From Dama dama (taxonomy: Eukaryota > Chordata > Mammalia > Artiodactyla > Cervidae), in NCBI RefSeq assembly GCF_033118175.1, contig NC_083711.1, positions 45,394,001 through 45,458,000 on the forward strand: 64,000 nt of DNA, given 5' to 3'. The notes beneath the pieces were generated by a model, which worked only from the letters and a program-made list of their open reading frames with translations, was not told the DNA's origin and did not search any database. Every line of letters starts with the position of its first letter. Position 1 is the stretch's first letter. Of the stretch, positions 33,629 to 44,680 are shown piece by piece. The position numbers and the translations under genes were made by a program.

Positions 33629-33799
33629 AGTCTAAAATACATAGAAAATAAACAACAATAAGTCATTAGCAAAAAACATAAAGCAAGAAATATGCACTAA
33701 AATGATGTATAACATAGCCATATTTATTTAAGAATGTATTCCAATATCAAATGACAAATTTCAACAATGCAAAACCACAATTACTACCAACCTAATAGA

Positions 33800-34186
33800 G
33801 CTGAAGAATTGATGCTTTTGAACTGTGGTGTTGGAGAAGACTCTTGAGAATCCCTTGGACTGCAAGGAGATCCCAAGTCCATCTGAAAGGTAATCAGTCC
33901 TGAATATTCATTGGAAGGACTGATGCTGAAGCTGAAACTCCAATACTTTGAATCACCTGATGTAAAGGACTGACTCATATAAAAAGGCCCTGATGCTGGG
34001 AAAGATTGAAGGCAGGAGGAGAAGGGGACGACAACAGAGAATGAGATGGTTGGATGGCATCACCGACTCAATGGACATGCATTTGAGTAAACTCCAGGAG
34101 TTGGTGATGGACAAAGAGGACTGGCATGCTGTAGTCCATGGGGTCGCAAAGAGTCAGACATGACTGAGCAACTGAACTGAACTGGA
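33800..34186 (+). repeat. BovB LINE 3' end, sense
   Basis: It starts 'gaagaattgatgcttttgaactgtgg', runs through 'ctccaatactttgaatcacctgatg' and ends 'gactgagcaactgaactgaactgg'. It is opposite in orientation to the BovB on the other side of the mariner, so the two are not halves of one interrupted copy. Confidence 0.9.
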
Positions 34187-34194
34187 TAGATATT

Positions 34195-34260
34195 TTTTCA
34201 AAAGTTCTTTTGGGTTTTTTCATAACATGTAGTGAAAAGCCTGTGGAAACTTTTTGGCCA
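34195..34260 (+). ncRNA. Palindromic hairpin resembling ruminant miR-2284/2285 precursors
   Basis: A 5' arm at 34200-34220 (AAAAGTTCTTTTGGG then Ts) faces a 3' arm at 34232-34255 across an 11-base loop. Pairing is continuous, with several G-U pairs and about two mismatches on the sense strand. The arm text matches the pattern I recall for the ruminant miR-2284/2285 family (AAAAGUUCGUUCGGGU...), with changes in the middle. 'ctttttggccagcccagtaactgg' next to it resembles the terminal repeat of the small palindromic element from which such hairpins derive. Expression and processing are unknown. It could be only a transposon relic. Confidence 0.45.
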
Positions 34261-34544
34261 GCCCAGTAACTGGTAGAGAAGTAACCATCACTCATGTTAG
34301 CCGTGAGAGTAGGAGATGTTTAGTATTTTGGGCAATGTGACCTTGTGTTTTTTTCTGTGCTTAGGCAAAATGATGCAGTAGTCTTGCTTGGTCTCATTAT
34401 ATTGTGTCTCAGAGTAACCTTGGTGAGATTGGTATGATGTCTGATAGGAGAATAATAGCCCAGCTCTGAGAGTGAGGCTGGCTTCTTATTGCAGAGCTGC
34501 TATTTTTTTTTTTTTTTTTTTCTTATCTGGAGGGACCTGATATT

Positions 34545-34676
34545 GGTGGGGAAGATCCCCTGGAGGAGGAAATAATAACTCGGTCCAGTATTCTTGCCTG
34601 AAAAATCCCATGAACAAAGGAGCCTGGTGGACTACTGTCCACAAGGTCACAGAGCATAGGATGCAACTGAGCATGC
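34545..34676 (+). repeat. Bov-tA SINE 3' portion, sense
   Basis: 'ggggaagatcccctggaggagg', 'ccagtattcttgcctgaaaaatcccatgaac' and 'ggtggactactgtccacaaggtc' are the BovA body and tail. The tRNA head is missing, and a 20-base T run lies just upstream at 34502-34521. Confidence 0.85.
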
Positions 34677-34679
34677 ATG

Positions 34680-35514
34680 CACGATATTTGGGAAACTGTA
34701 TCAGATAAGTTAATCAGAAAAAATTTTCTGAAGAGGGGAAAGCTTGGCATTTACTGCTTATATGAAGGCATCACATAGAGAAGAACTGAGGAGAATGGAA
34801 ACAAGGGAAAAGGGGGACAACTTGTGGAAGGCATTCCTGTCAGAGGGAAACAGCAAGTGTGAAACATCTCATTATACCTGAGAGGTAATGTTTGAAAAAA
34901 TTACATCAGAAGTGTGACTCTTTGCTTCAGTGATTCTCAAGGGGTTGGAGGTAAGGGAGTTCCAGAATCTCAAAACAGGAGGAGTAAAATCTCAGCAAGT
35001 CTCCAGGGGATAGTGACATGACAGTTCCCCAAGACACACTTCCCTTCTTTCCTCCACCCTCCTCCACAGTTTTAGTCAGACCATCTAGGCTTTATGTGGA
35101 AAATCCAATTGATAATTGATAATTTAGTATAACCCTATATATCATACAATAAAATTGCTTGTCCAGAAAGATTTTACCACCATCCAGGGAAATAGATGGG
35201 ATTGTTAGCAAGTGCATGGGCTGTCAGTGGCAGCTCAATTATCCTAGATATATTTTTCTTTACTCTCTTGAAACTAGATAGACTGTAGTGATTTTTCCAG
35301 TACTTCTAATATGCAGAGTGTTTAAGTGAGGTCTCTACTTCCATTTTATAGTGAAGAATTCCTAATAATATGGTTTTATCATTCCATCTACCTGTGCATA
35401 TCCAGTTGATTTGTTTAGGCACTATATAATAGTGGGTTTGAAGACATCATTATTACCAAATGCAAATTTAGCATATTGACACAAAATATGTTAACAATAA
35501 TAAGTATGCCACAC
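34680..35514. other. Intronic sequence, nothing recognised
   Basis: No coding, RNA or confident repeat evidence over about 830 bases. Confidence 0.5.
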
Positions 35515-35700
35515 AGCAGAGAATAGTAATTATAACCACGCACTCTGAAGCCAGATTTTCTGGATTCAAATTACAGCTCTACCGCTTTGTAGTTAAGTTA
35601 CCATGAACAAGTTACTTAGCTCATATGTCTCAGGTTCTTCTGTAATGTGAAGATATTAATGGTACCCACCTCAAAGGTTTGTGGTCAAAATTAAAATATA
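35515..35700 (+). repeat. MIR SINE fragment
   Basis: 'agaatagtaattataaccacgcactctgaagccag', 'tggattcaaattacagctctacc', 'gaacaagttacttagctca' and 'aatggtacccacctcaaagg' give the full MIR order with moderate divergence. Confidence 0.75.
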
Positions 35701-36698
35701 TTTTTAGTTTTTAGACTGGCTCATGATAAGCTGTGCGATAACGATGGTGACGTTGTGTTGGTAAAAGAAAAAAAGTATTTAACAACATATTTCTATACTT
35801 GATGTGTTAATTATGAACTAACCAGTATATATAAAAGTTCACAGATCTTGTTAAGGAATGAATCATCTTACCTGTGATAATGTATAGGGCCTCTCCTCTT
35901 GCTTTAAGAGAAATCATAGAATGGATTCGTTTTTGGCAATATCTGAAAATATGCATTTAATTTATAATATTTTTTCCTCTTTGACTGATTTGTCTGATCC
36001 ATCCAGGCCTACCATAGATAAGAGTTTTTTTGTTTTTTTTTTTTTTTACATTCTATGACTGAATTTTTTGGGCTTTGCCTAAAGAAAGCATTAGGAGTCT
36101 CAGCTCTTTAATTGAAGCAGCCATATTTAGTGTCTGAAATAAGTGTGATAACAGCTTGATCACGCGAAGCTTGACATAAAGAATATACCTGCTTGGTGTT
36201 AATAAGATATTTGAATTTCAGACAACAGAAGACCAAAGAAAATTGCCACTCTGCCTGTCTTGATAAAATACCAACAGAGCTCGCTATTCATTTCAGTTTA
36301 TTTGAATTACTGTGAAATGTTAATAGAAAGTCACTTGCAGTCTGGTCTCATGGCAGGTGAGAGGTATTAAAATATCGCTGAATCTTTATATATACTAACA
36401 AGTTTATTAAGGCAAAATAAAAGGAAGAAGAAAACCATATTTGTTCATTCTTGATATTCATTAAAACAAACCAGAGTGATCTGAGGAGAAATTTCAACTA
36501 TTCTAGTAGGCCTGGATATATCAGACATTAATTTAAACACATACCTTTATTCTCAAAGTTCACAGCCTCAATAGAAAAGTGTAGAAAATTTCTATCACTA
36601 ACCAATTTTTTATGTCCAAGAGAAAATCTTTAAAAAATTTAAAACATTATTACAAACAAAACTGGGAATTATGGCTTCTTTTTCCTGTGAACATGCAC
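35701..36698. other. Intronic sequence, nothing recognised
   Basis: AT-rich with no repeats that I can assign. A long T run occurs near 36027-36048. Confidence 0.5.
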
Positions 36699-36699
36699 A

Positions 36700-36900
36700 C
36701 ATGTGCTCAGTCGTGTCCAGCTCTTTGTGACCGCCAGGCGCCTCTGTCCATGGAATTTCCCTAAGAATACTGGAATTTCCAGCTAAGAATACTGGAGTGG
36801 GTTGCCATTTCCTTCTTCAGGGGATCTTCCAAACTGAGGGACTTGTGTCTTCGGCATTGGCAGGTGGATTCTTTACCACCGGCGCCACCTGGGAAGCCCC
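36700..36900 (-). repeat. Bov-tA SINE, antisense
   Basis: The copy runs from 'gtgctcagtcgtgtccagctctttgtgacc' to the tRNA head 'ttctttaccaccggcgccacctgggaagcccc'. A short segment near 36756-36788 is duplicated ('ggaatttcc...aagaatactgg'). Confidence 0.92.
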
Positions 36901-38749
36901 AGTGAACAAAAAGAACATTTAACTTCCAACGTGTTGAGAGTATCATTAAGTGAAAAAACAAACAAAACAAAACTATTCTTGTTTTAATATCAAATTATAT
37001 AAGATTTACCCAATATCACTTGCACCAAATTTAGGGACCACATTCTAGTCAGTTTTTTGTTTGCTTGTTTTAGTTTATTTATCATATATATAAAAAATTC
37101 TTGCTAGACTGCTTTCTATTTCTAATGAACATGTTTGCACGTAATTTAGGAAGCAAAGTTTTGGCTTTTCCCTTTCAGTTTTTCACTTAGAAAAGAATCT
37201 TAGCATCTGTTCCAAAAGATAGTTAATATTCATGAATAGTCAATGTTCAGTTGACTATAATGAATTGGTCTAAAGAAAATATGGATAATTGAAATCTGTG
37301 GTGCTGTAAAAATTAAATTTTATCCTCTATACTTAAACTTACATAGCATCAAGCTACTGTCCAGAACTGCTAAGTAAAAAACCAACTGAAGATATTTTAA
37401 TTTTCATTTATTTCACCTTTCCTTTCACATTTCCTTTCATTTTCTTTCACCTTTAAAACTTATATAAGTTAAAGCACATGAATAGTACTTTACAGTTTAT
37501 AAGCGCTTTTACATATATTACTACTTTTGATCTTTTCAGTTTCCTTATGGGGAAGGGACATTTATAGAATTACAAAAGGTTTTATTATATTTACTTCATA
37601 GATAAACTGTTGATCAAACATCATACTCTTATGTTAATGCAGGGAATTGATCATAGAAAATGGTCTGGAATGTCAAGCTTTATTGAATTTATTGCATTGC
37701 ATGAGAGGGCCTCTGACCTCCTTTCCCACAATAACTCCTGTAGTCAGCCTTGTCTCCTCCTGCCCTATATCCATCTCACTGTTTACTGTTTCTGATCTTT
37801 GAATCTTTGTCTTCATTTCCCTCTCTCCATATACCCCTGTCTGAAATTTTGCTGCTTTTCTTGAATATACAAATCCTACCAATCAGTCAAGCCCAGCAAA
37901 AGTTCCATCTCCTTGAAGAAGTCTTCCAGCTCCTATTGTTCTTATAAAATAATACAGCATTTACGGGCATTGGTTCTTAGGTTCCCAATTGTTTCATTAT
38001 TCAATGTTTCATCTAACTTCTCCTAACAGATTATAAGCTGCAAAGAACAGACATCAACTCTTATACATCTTTGAAACCCACAGCACTGTAGTCCTAGATA
38101 CATTTGTAGTAAATTCATGATAAATATTTGTCTATTTTTTAATCTGTCCATTGGAGCCATTGCTGAACTATAGATGATCTTACTATACTTGTATTCAAAC
38201 CATGCAATGTACAATTTAGCCCCTACAGTCACTCATTATAGTTGAGTTCAGTGTGATCTTTTCAATATGTATGTATACCAGTTGACCCTAGCATTGATTT
38301 CTAATAGCAGTGAGGCCCAGACATATGGCTTGTGGAATCAAATCAACTACATATGCCTGAAGGATTCCCTGAATAGAGCAGGCATTTGGCCCATATATCA
38401 GTATTGAGAATAGGAACAGGAAATGTTATGCAGTGATTGCTTTTCTATAGAATTACATTAGCATCACGCATTCTGCTAGTCATAATTTCTCAGCAGATCA
38501 GGGCTATCTATCAATGGCACTTCCTGTGGTACAGCATATGAAAATGCATTCCATTCTTCGTTATAAATGATGCTGATCAGGCCTATGTCATTACAAATTA
38601 AATTTTTAAAGAGGAGATCTCTATGTAAAAATGGCACACTTGAGTCACTATTTTAAAAAAACATGAACATGGTACTTTGTGGCAATTTGGTTTTTCTGGA
38701 ATATAAGTATTCTGTTGAAACAAAGAATTACTTTTGTTCATATTTTCAG
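36901..38749 (+). other. EPHA6 intron upstream of the exon, repeat-poor
   Basis: About 1.85 kb with no young repeats. L2-like text is possible at 37640-37940. The last bases form a conventional 3' splice site, with a T-rich tract and 'tattttcag' ending at 38749. Confidence 0.6.
38731..38749 (+). promoter_or_regulatory. 3' splice site of the EPHA6 exon
   Basis: CTTTTGTTCATATTTTCAG is pyrimidine-rich and ends in CAG immediately before GGGAATTTGG. It fixes the exon start at 38750. Confidence 0.9.
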
Positions 38750-38935
38750 GGGAATTTGGAGAAGTCTGTAGTGGACGTTTGAAAACACCAGGGAAAAGAG
38801 AGATCCCAGTTGCCATCAAAACTTTGAAAGGTGGCCACATGGATCGGCAAAGAAGAGATTTCTTAAGAGAAGCAAGTATCATGGGTCAGTTTGACCACCC
38901 AAACATCATTCGCTTAGAAGGTGTTGTTACAAAAA
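38750..38935 (+). CDS. EPHA6: EPHA6 kinase-domain exon (partial gene)
   Basis: This single 186-bp exon encodes 61 complete residues of an Eph-receptor tyrosine kinase, a membrane receptor for cell-bound ephrin-A ligands in axon guidance. It begins with two bases completing a glycine codon, then 'EFGEVCSGRLKTPGKREI', which is the second half of the glycine-rich loop. 'PVAIKTLKGG' follows and carries the ATP-binding lysine. 'HMDRQRRDFLREASIMGQF' comes next, with the helix-C glutamate, and then 'DHPNIIRLEGVVTK'. 186 bp is the normal size of this exon in EPHA genes. EPHA3 and EPHA5, as I recall them, read 'VGYTEKQRRDFLGEA' here, whereas 'GGHMDRQRRDFLREA' is EPHA6-like. The exon ends with the first base of a split codon (A|GA would give the EPHA6 arginine). 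Both introns are phase 1 and the frame is intact. No other EPHA6 exon was found in the window. Confidence 0.9.
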
Positions 38936-38941
38936 GTAAGT
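38936..38941 (+). promoter_or_regulatory. 5' splice site of the EPHA6 exon
   Basis: AAAAA|GTAAGT: the donor matches consensus at +1 to +6, while the last exonic base is A rather than the usual G. Reading through it gives an in-frame TAG within three codons. Confidence 0.88.
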
Positions 38942-39790
38942 AGTGATTTTCTTTTATACATCTATCTCAATTATTTTTTAAAAGAATGTTTAATAGCAGT
39001 ATCACAGCTATTACAAGCATAACTCAGTTCAGATGTCATGTTCAGATATCACCCCTCGGAGTCTTGGTATTAGGCTATGACAATATCAGAGTTTGCATTG
39101 GTTGCCAAACAGCTTTGAAATGCTTTTTATTACCTGTGAAGCATTTGCTAATTTAACTTGAAGTAATAAATCAAGGTAAAGGGTTATATATGTTTTTCTA
39201 ATTTTTATAAGCATTTCACTTCTTCCAAAAATGCCTAAATTTCAATATAGGAGAAGCATTTAAAATACTTGGGGTCATTAAGTTAGTTCTATTTGGAAAT
39301 AAATGTCATGTACAAATATAGAATGCATTATCTAAAGTAAAGCTTTTAAATAAAAAGTTCTTTATGCAACTCATCTTTATAAATGCCATTAGAACTATAT
39401 TATTTTAATTTATAAAAATCAAGAAATGAATTACAGTTTCTAAAATAAAAATCCTGCTTTTACAGAAATAGAGTCAAAAAACATTCCTTTGGGGAAAAAA
39501 CTTCTTGAAAATCTCAAATTAGTCATATACTCCAAGAAACAGATTGCAATATATTCACTTTTATGTGAATAATGACAAGATGTAAAGTTTACTATTTCTC
39601 CTTATTTTATTCACTAATGAGTTATAACATATAAAACTCAATACAGAATGGACATAAAAAAAACTCATAAAAATTATTTAAATCTTTGAGAGGCATTTTT
39701 CTGTCATAAAACTGCATTTTTTTTAAACCGTGTAAACGAAATTGAAATTTCATGCTTTATTTGGAGGAAGAAAGGTGTAAATGCTTACTA
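38942..39790 (+). other. EPHA6 intron downstream of the exon
   Basis: AT-rich, no recognisable repeat or coding sequence. Confidence 0.5.
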
Positions 39791-39794
39791 AAAA

Positions 39795-40440
39795 CATGTA
39801 ATTGTGCCTGGAACTCCAGAGTCCTTCTCACAGGCATTAGCTAACACGCTACCCAAGGAGAGCAGATTACTGATAGCCATGGTAGCCTGGAGGACACTAA
39901 AGAATGCTTTTGATGTCAACTGTTGCCATGGGCTGTAAACTCAGTGGCCTTAGCAGAACCTTCCAGTCTTCATGCCCTTGTGTTGTTCTCTTCCAAGTTG
40001 ATTCTGGGCTTGTTCATGTGACTAGCCTTGGCCTGTGGTACGTTATCAAGTGTGATGAAAGTGGAAGCATCTTACATATTTGTCCAGTGGAAGTGTCCTT
40101 TGGAAGCACTCTGACACATCAGCCTCAAGTGCTAAGCAAAGCCAGTCCGCGTGGAGGGGCCACATGCAGGACACTGCAGAGAAGGGCACTGAGGCGATTT
40201 AGTCACAGGAGCGCTGCGAGAGCTCCCAGCAGAGTCAATACTGAGTGCAGGTTTGTGAAGGACGCGGCAGTCCCTATTACCACCCCCAGAGGGCTGCAGC
40301 TGCAGGTGATATTTTGTGGAGCAAAGGAGCCACCCAGTTCAGTCCAGTAAACCCATAAAATCATGAGAGTTAATAAAATGGCTGTTTTAAGTTGCTCATT
40401 TTCGATAGTTTTGTTACACAGCAATATATAACGAAACTAA
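39795..40440 (+). repeat. MLT1-type (MaLR) LTR remnant
   Basis: The segment has the order of an old MaLR LTR: 'ttgattctgggcttgttcatgtgac', 'cagtggaagtgtcctttgg', a G+C-richer middle and the end 'aataaaatggctgttttaag' with 'tttgttacacagcaatatataac'. The 148-codon open frame at 39904-40350 lies wholly within it and is incidental. Confidence 0.55.
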
Positions 40441-40610
40441 ACACCAGTTCGAATTCCACTCCTGCCACTGAAGATTTGTACAGTTTTAAGTAGATGATTT
40501 AACATCTCTATTGTTTACTTCCACATCTGTAAAATGGGGCCAAAATGGCTCCTACCCAACAGGGATGCTATAAAGATTAATTTTTAAATCTATAAAGCAT
40601 TTATATAGTG
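40441..40610 (+). repeat. MIR SINE fragment
   Basis: 'cagttcgaattccactcctgccac', 'ttaacatctctattgtttacttcc', 'catctgtaaaatggggcc' and 'aacagggatgctataaagatt' form a typical MIR 3' half. Confidence 0.75.
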
Positions 40611-40640
40611 TGTAACTCACAGTAAGCCACATTAAATGGT

Positions 40641-40772
40641 AGTTGATCCCCTGGAGAAGGAAATGGCAACCCACTCCAGTATTCTTGCCTGGGAAATCCC
40701 ATGGACAGAGGAGCCTGGCAGGCTACAGTCCATGCGGTCGCCAGAGTGGGACAGGACTTAGCAACTAAACCA
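40641..40772 (+). repeat. Bov-tA SINE 3' portion, sense
   Basis: Starts at 'gatcccctggagaaggaaatggc' and ends 'gtgggacaggacttagcaacta'. The tRNA head is absent. Confidence 0.9.
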
Positions 40773-40779
40773 CCGCATT

Positions 40780-43008
40780 ATTGGTAATATAGTTTACCAT
40801 TTCATTTTCATGGCAACTCTCATGCATACCCATTGAAGCTCAGACAGGTTAATTAACCCACATGAAGACCTCTAAATCATAGTTAAGTGGCATGGCTGAT
40901 ATTCAAATTGAGGTCTGTCATACAGACTTGTGGCATTTTTTGTTTCTTTGCTTTTTATTTGCTATATCACAGGGAGTAAGTCAGACTATTACACTTTGTC
41001 TTATCTGAATTAAATAGCATTAAATTATTGACAATTGAATAAAATAACACAGTACTCTTTAAAAATAGGGAAAATATTCTGGTAAGTGGAATAAATCATC
41101 TCTTATTTTGTCAAATTTGGAGAGATCCAGATATGCCACAAAACCTAGCAAAAATACTAATCTGAAAGAGAGGAAACAACATGTTAATTATTTCTTTCAT
41201 GTTTTCTGACTTCCTTGCATTAATTTAGCATGAACATTTCAAGTCATTCCTTCTGTTTTCTATCTCTCTCTAGAAGAAAAGAGATGATTTTGAAGTTAGT
41301 TACGAATCTTTGCAAAACATTTAAAATAATTTAAGTATGCTGTTGAAGTCCTCATATGAGTATTTGTGAGTATTTATATCTGAAAATAAGTGCCCACAAT
41401 AAATTTAAAGACCAGATATTTATTTTTACCTATGATAAATCACACTCTGTGAATTATTCATGTATTCCTATGTGTTTTATTATCTACCAATATAATATTA
41501 TATATAATTTGGTCTTATGATGTAGGAATCTTTTATGCTAAATCAACTGAATAGGTTTAATAAGATAATTTAAGGCACTTGTCTGCTAGTTTGAAATAAT
41601 CAGTTTATTTCACAAAAACATCAAAACAATTAGCCCGGTGATTGCTTTACACCTCTAACAATCTTGTATAAAGTTAAGACCGGTGACCTTTATTTAGCCT
41701 AATTTGTATGATTTCTAAGTGAAGGTCCTTATTTCATATCAAGAAAAAGATAAAGAGAGATAAGTTAAGAAAAAAAAGACTAATTGAGAAAGGACAGATT
41801 CAATAGGCTTTTGAGTGGCAATAATCATTGTAATTTTCACTTGTTAGCATGATACCCTATGTGGGTCTGTGGTAGTGTGGTGATGGTGAGGTGGATGGTG
41901 GAGATGCAGAAAGGATTAATTGCTGCAGAGATAAGTGGGCATGTTTATACTGTTATCTTCTTGATGCAAATGCTATGGGATTTTTAGGAGAAAGACAATA
42001 AATAAATAAATGCCTCATTCCCATAAATACATGGTAATTGTTCCAAGATTGCCCTTAAGTAGCTAAGAGATAGCTAGCAATTAATGTTCCCTGAAGACTA
42101 CCAATTGCATAAAAGATAATACTGACAAAGATAACGATGCAGTATAGGTTTATATGGTCATGTTATTAGAGTGTCCTGGGGTTCTGAGAAGTAATGCACA
42201 GACTCTCAGTTGAAAGTAATACAAAATTACAGATCAAAATCTTCATCAGATCCTTTTATAAATTCTTAATATGCATAATTTTTATCTTATATTAAGGTTT
42301 ATCACTGAGGGATACATATTATAAAGTTTTTGGGAACACTTTTGCTGTTTCATACTTGTACATATAACTACTTTTATACTTCAAAGTTAAATGATTAAAA
42401 GCTGTATTACATAAAGAAATGTGCCTGATAAGAGTTGAATCTATTTGTTTGATACACATCACAATTTCTTAACCTGCTAAGATGCAACTAATATAAAAAG
42501 AGTTTAATCCGGTTAAATCATATGCTTAGCATATACTTTTTCTCCAAGAAGCAAATGGAAGCCATCGGTTAGAGCACAGACTTATAGCTATTAGTACCAT
42601 GGATAGTAACAATTTATAACAGGTGATGTATACACCAATGTCATTAACTATATATCCAAAAGAGAAAGTTCTACCCTTCTATAAAAAGATAGGAATTGTG
42701 GTTAAATAATCACTCTTCAAATGACTGGGCCTTCCATTTGAATTCATGATGATATGGAAAACCAAAAGGAGAGAGAATAAAGCACCTAACTCCCAGGTTA
42801 GGTAACAACTAAATGTAAGTGTATGAACTGTATCTCAATTAAATCATAAATCCAGCGAGGAATAATAGAAGTCAATCAGCACATCAAGCAGATTCCCAAA
42901 TGTAAATTTATTTCATCATAGGATGTTGCTACAGACTCTGGAACAGCATAGAAGCTATAACACAAAGTACTGGGCCTCCACAAACCATCTTTAAACATTC
43001 CAGAAAAT
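40780..43008. other. Intronic sequence, nothing recognised
   Basis: About 2.2 kb of AT-rich sequence with no young repeats. A weak MIR-like patch is possible at 40780-40900. Confidence 0.45.
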
Positions 43009-43212
43009 CGTGGTGGTGGTCACGATTAGTCACTCAGTCATGTCTGACTCTTGCGGCCCCATGGACTGTAGGCAGCCAGGCTCCTCTGTCCATGGGATTC
43101 TCCAGGCAAGGATGCTGGAGTGGTTTGCAATTTCCTTCTCCAGGGGACCTTCCCGACCCTGGGATCGAACCTGGGTCTCCTTCACTGCAGGCAGATTCTT
43201 TACCGACTGAGT
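43009..43212 (-). repeat. Bov-tA SINE, antisense
   Basis: Body and tail text ('gtcactcagtcatgtctgactc', 'ggatgctggagtggtttgc', 'gaccctgggatcgaacctgggtctcc') ends at 'ttctttaccgactgag', so the last bases of the tRNA head are lost. Confidence 0.92.
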
Positions 43213-44222
43213 AGGTTCCTTCCAAGTAGTTTTAATGGGTCCACATGGATGCTAAATCAGAAAGTAGATTCAAGGTAGTCAAGTAGACAGTAAATACACC
43301 AAAACTGCTTCTCTGCTCCCAAAATTGCATTTTACTTACCAAGTAATATATTCTCCAAGATTTTGACTATGACTGTTGCCCAATATAATAGCTGCCTCTC
43401 CACCTTGTATATTCTGCTACTAGACACAGGGTCTTGTACAAGTCACTCAATACCTTTAGGCCTCAGTATTTTCCTCTGCATAAAAGATTCAAAAATGCAG
43501 ATTTGACTACAGAACAAGAAAGGTCATATCTAACCCTAAAATGTTTGTGTTTCATTCCTTTGCCAAAAGAAGACTCATGAGATGTTCCTAAGGAAAGCTT
43601 GTGACAGTAATAAGTTACCACCTCACCTCCAACTTTATTATAACATCAGGCTGGTATTGCTGATCAGGAAGAAACAAAAAGTGCCTTTAATAAAGTGTTT
43701 ATCTTAGAATCTGTAAGGTAGAAAACTATAGATAAGATTTTTGCTATAAGCAAAATCAAGGTTTGGGTATATGGAATATATGTTGAAGGGAGTAAAATAT
43801 TCTGTGAAACTGATTCTAATGAAAGAAATTAGGCATTTTTGTGAAATTCAACTACTCAGCTAGCTCAGCGAGGTGAAGAGTTTTGTTTTACTTTGTTTTG
43901 TTTTCAAAGAAATGTTTACTGAGCACCACCAAGTTGTCAGACACAATTGCTGATTAAAACCTAGAGACAGAGAAAAAAGGTCTCAGTACTCTTGAGAAGC
44001 TCATCTCTTGGCTCCAGTCCACTGGGAGCAATGGACAAGTCGGCCGCTATTTCCCAGTACTATGTGGCATGTGCTATTTTGTATACAATTATTCATTAAC
44101 TTATTCATTATTTTATTCAGAGAATATTGCTTGGGTGCCAACTCTTCTAGTCACTGATAATAGAGTAGTGCAAAAGAGCTTTAACCAGCTGGAGGAAACA
44201 AAAAGGAATCTAAACATGTCAA
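43213..44222. other. Intronic sequence with possible L2 fragments
   Basis: L2-like phrases occur at about 43905-44025 ('aatgtttactgagcaccaccaag', 'cttgagaagctcatctc') and 44085-44190 ('attcattattttattcagagaatattgcttgggtgcc'). Nothing else is recognised. Confidence 0.4.
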
Positions 44223-44224
44223 TA

Positions 44225-44680
44225 TAATTTTTTATTGGAGTATATAGTTGCTTTACAATGCTCTGGTGGTCTCTGCTGCACAATGAAGTGAATCTGCTAT
44301 AGGTATACTTATATGCCCTCTCTCTTGGACCTCCCTCCCACCCATTGAGGTCACCACGGCACGGAGCTGAGTTTCCTGTGTGTTATAGCAGGTTCCCACT
44401 ACCTAACTCTTCTACAGACAGTAGTATGTATATATATATATATGTCAGTCTTCATTTCCCAGTTTGTCCCACATTCCCCTTCCCCCATGGCATCTACAAG
44501 TCCATTCTCTACATCTGCATCTCTATTCCTGCCTTGGAAATAGGTTCTTCTGTACCGTTTTTCTAGATTCCACATTTATGAATTAATATATGATATTTGT
44601 TTTTTCTGACTTCATTGTGTAGTACAGACTCTGGTTTCAACCACATCACTGCAAATAACCCAGTTGTATTACTTTAGGTA
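44225..44680 (-). repeat. L1 LINE 3' fragment, antisense
   Basis: 'tttattggagtatatagttgctttac', 'gagctgagtttcctgtgtg', 'catggcatctacaagtccattctc' and 'agattccacatttatgaatt' are antisense L1 3'-end landmarks. An (AT)n microsatellite is inside at about 44427-44443. Confidence 0.75.

Larger units (their letters stand above)
32937..33797 (-). mobile_element. Rearranged fold-back mariner (Hsmar1-like) transposon
   Basis: The left end 'ttggttggtgcaaaagtaat' (32940) and the right end 'caaaaccacaattactaccaacctaa' (33769-33795) are mariner terminal inverted repeats. The minus strand from 33628 encodes the transposase N-terminus ('METMLDKKQIQAI', 'AAETTGNISNAFGPGTANE', 'VRWWFQKFCKGEGRLEDEE'). The plus strand at 33066-33250 encodes the C-terminus ('PPYSLDLSPTNYHFF', 'QEAENAFQEF'). 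The two halves are therefore in opposite orientation and the middle, with the first two catalytic aspartates, is missing. Total length is 861 bp against about 1.3 kb for an intact member. It cannot encode an active transposase. Confidence 0.85.

Noticed and set aside
39904..40350. 148-codon open frame 1 kb after the EPHA6 exon, possible next exon
   Set aside because: It does not match Eph kinase sequence and lies inside an old MLT1-like LTR.
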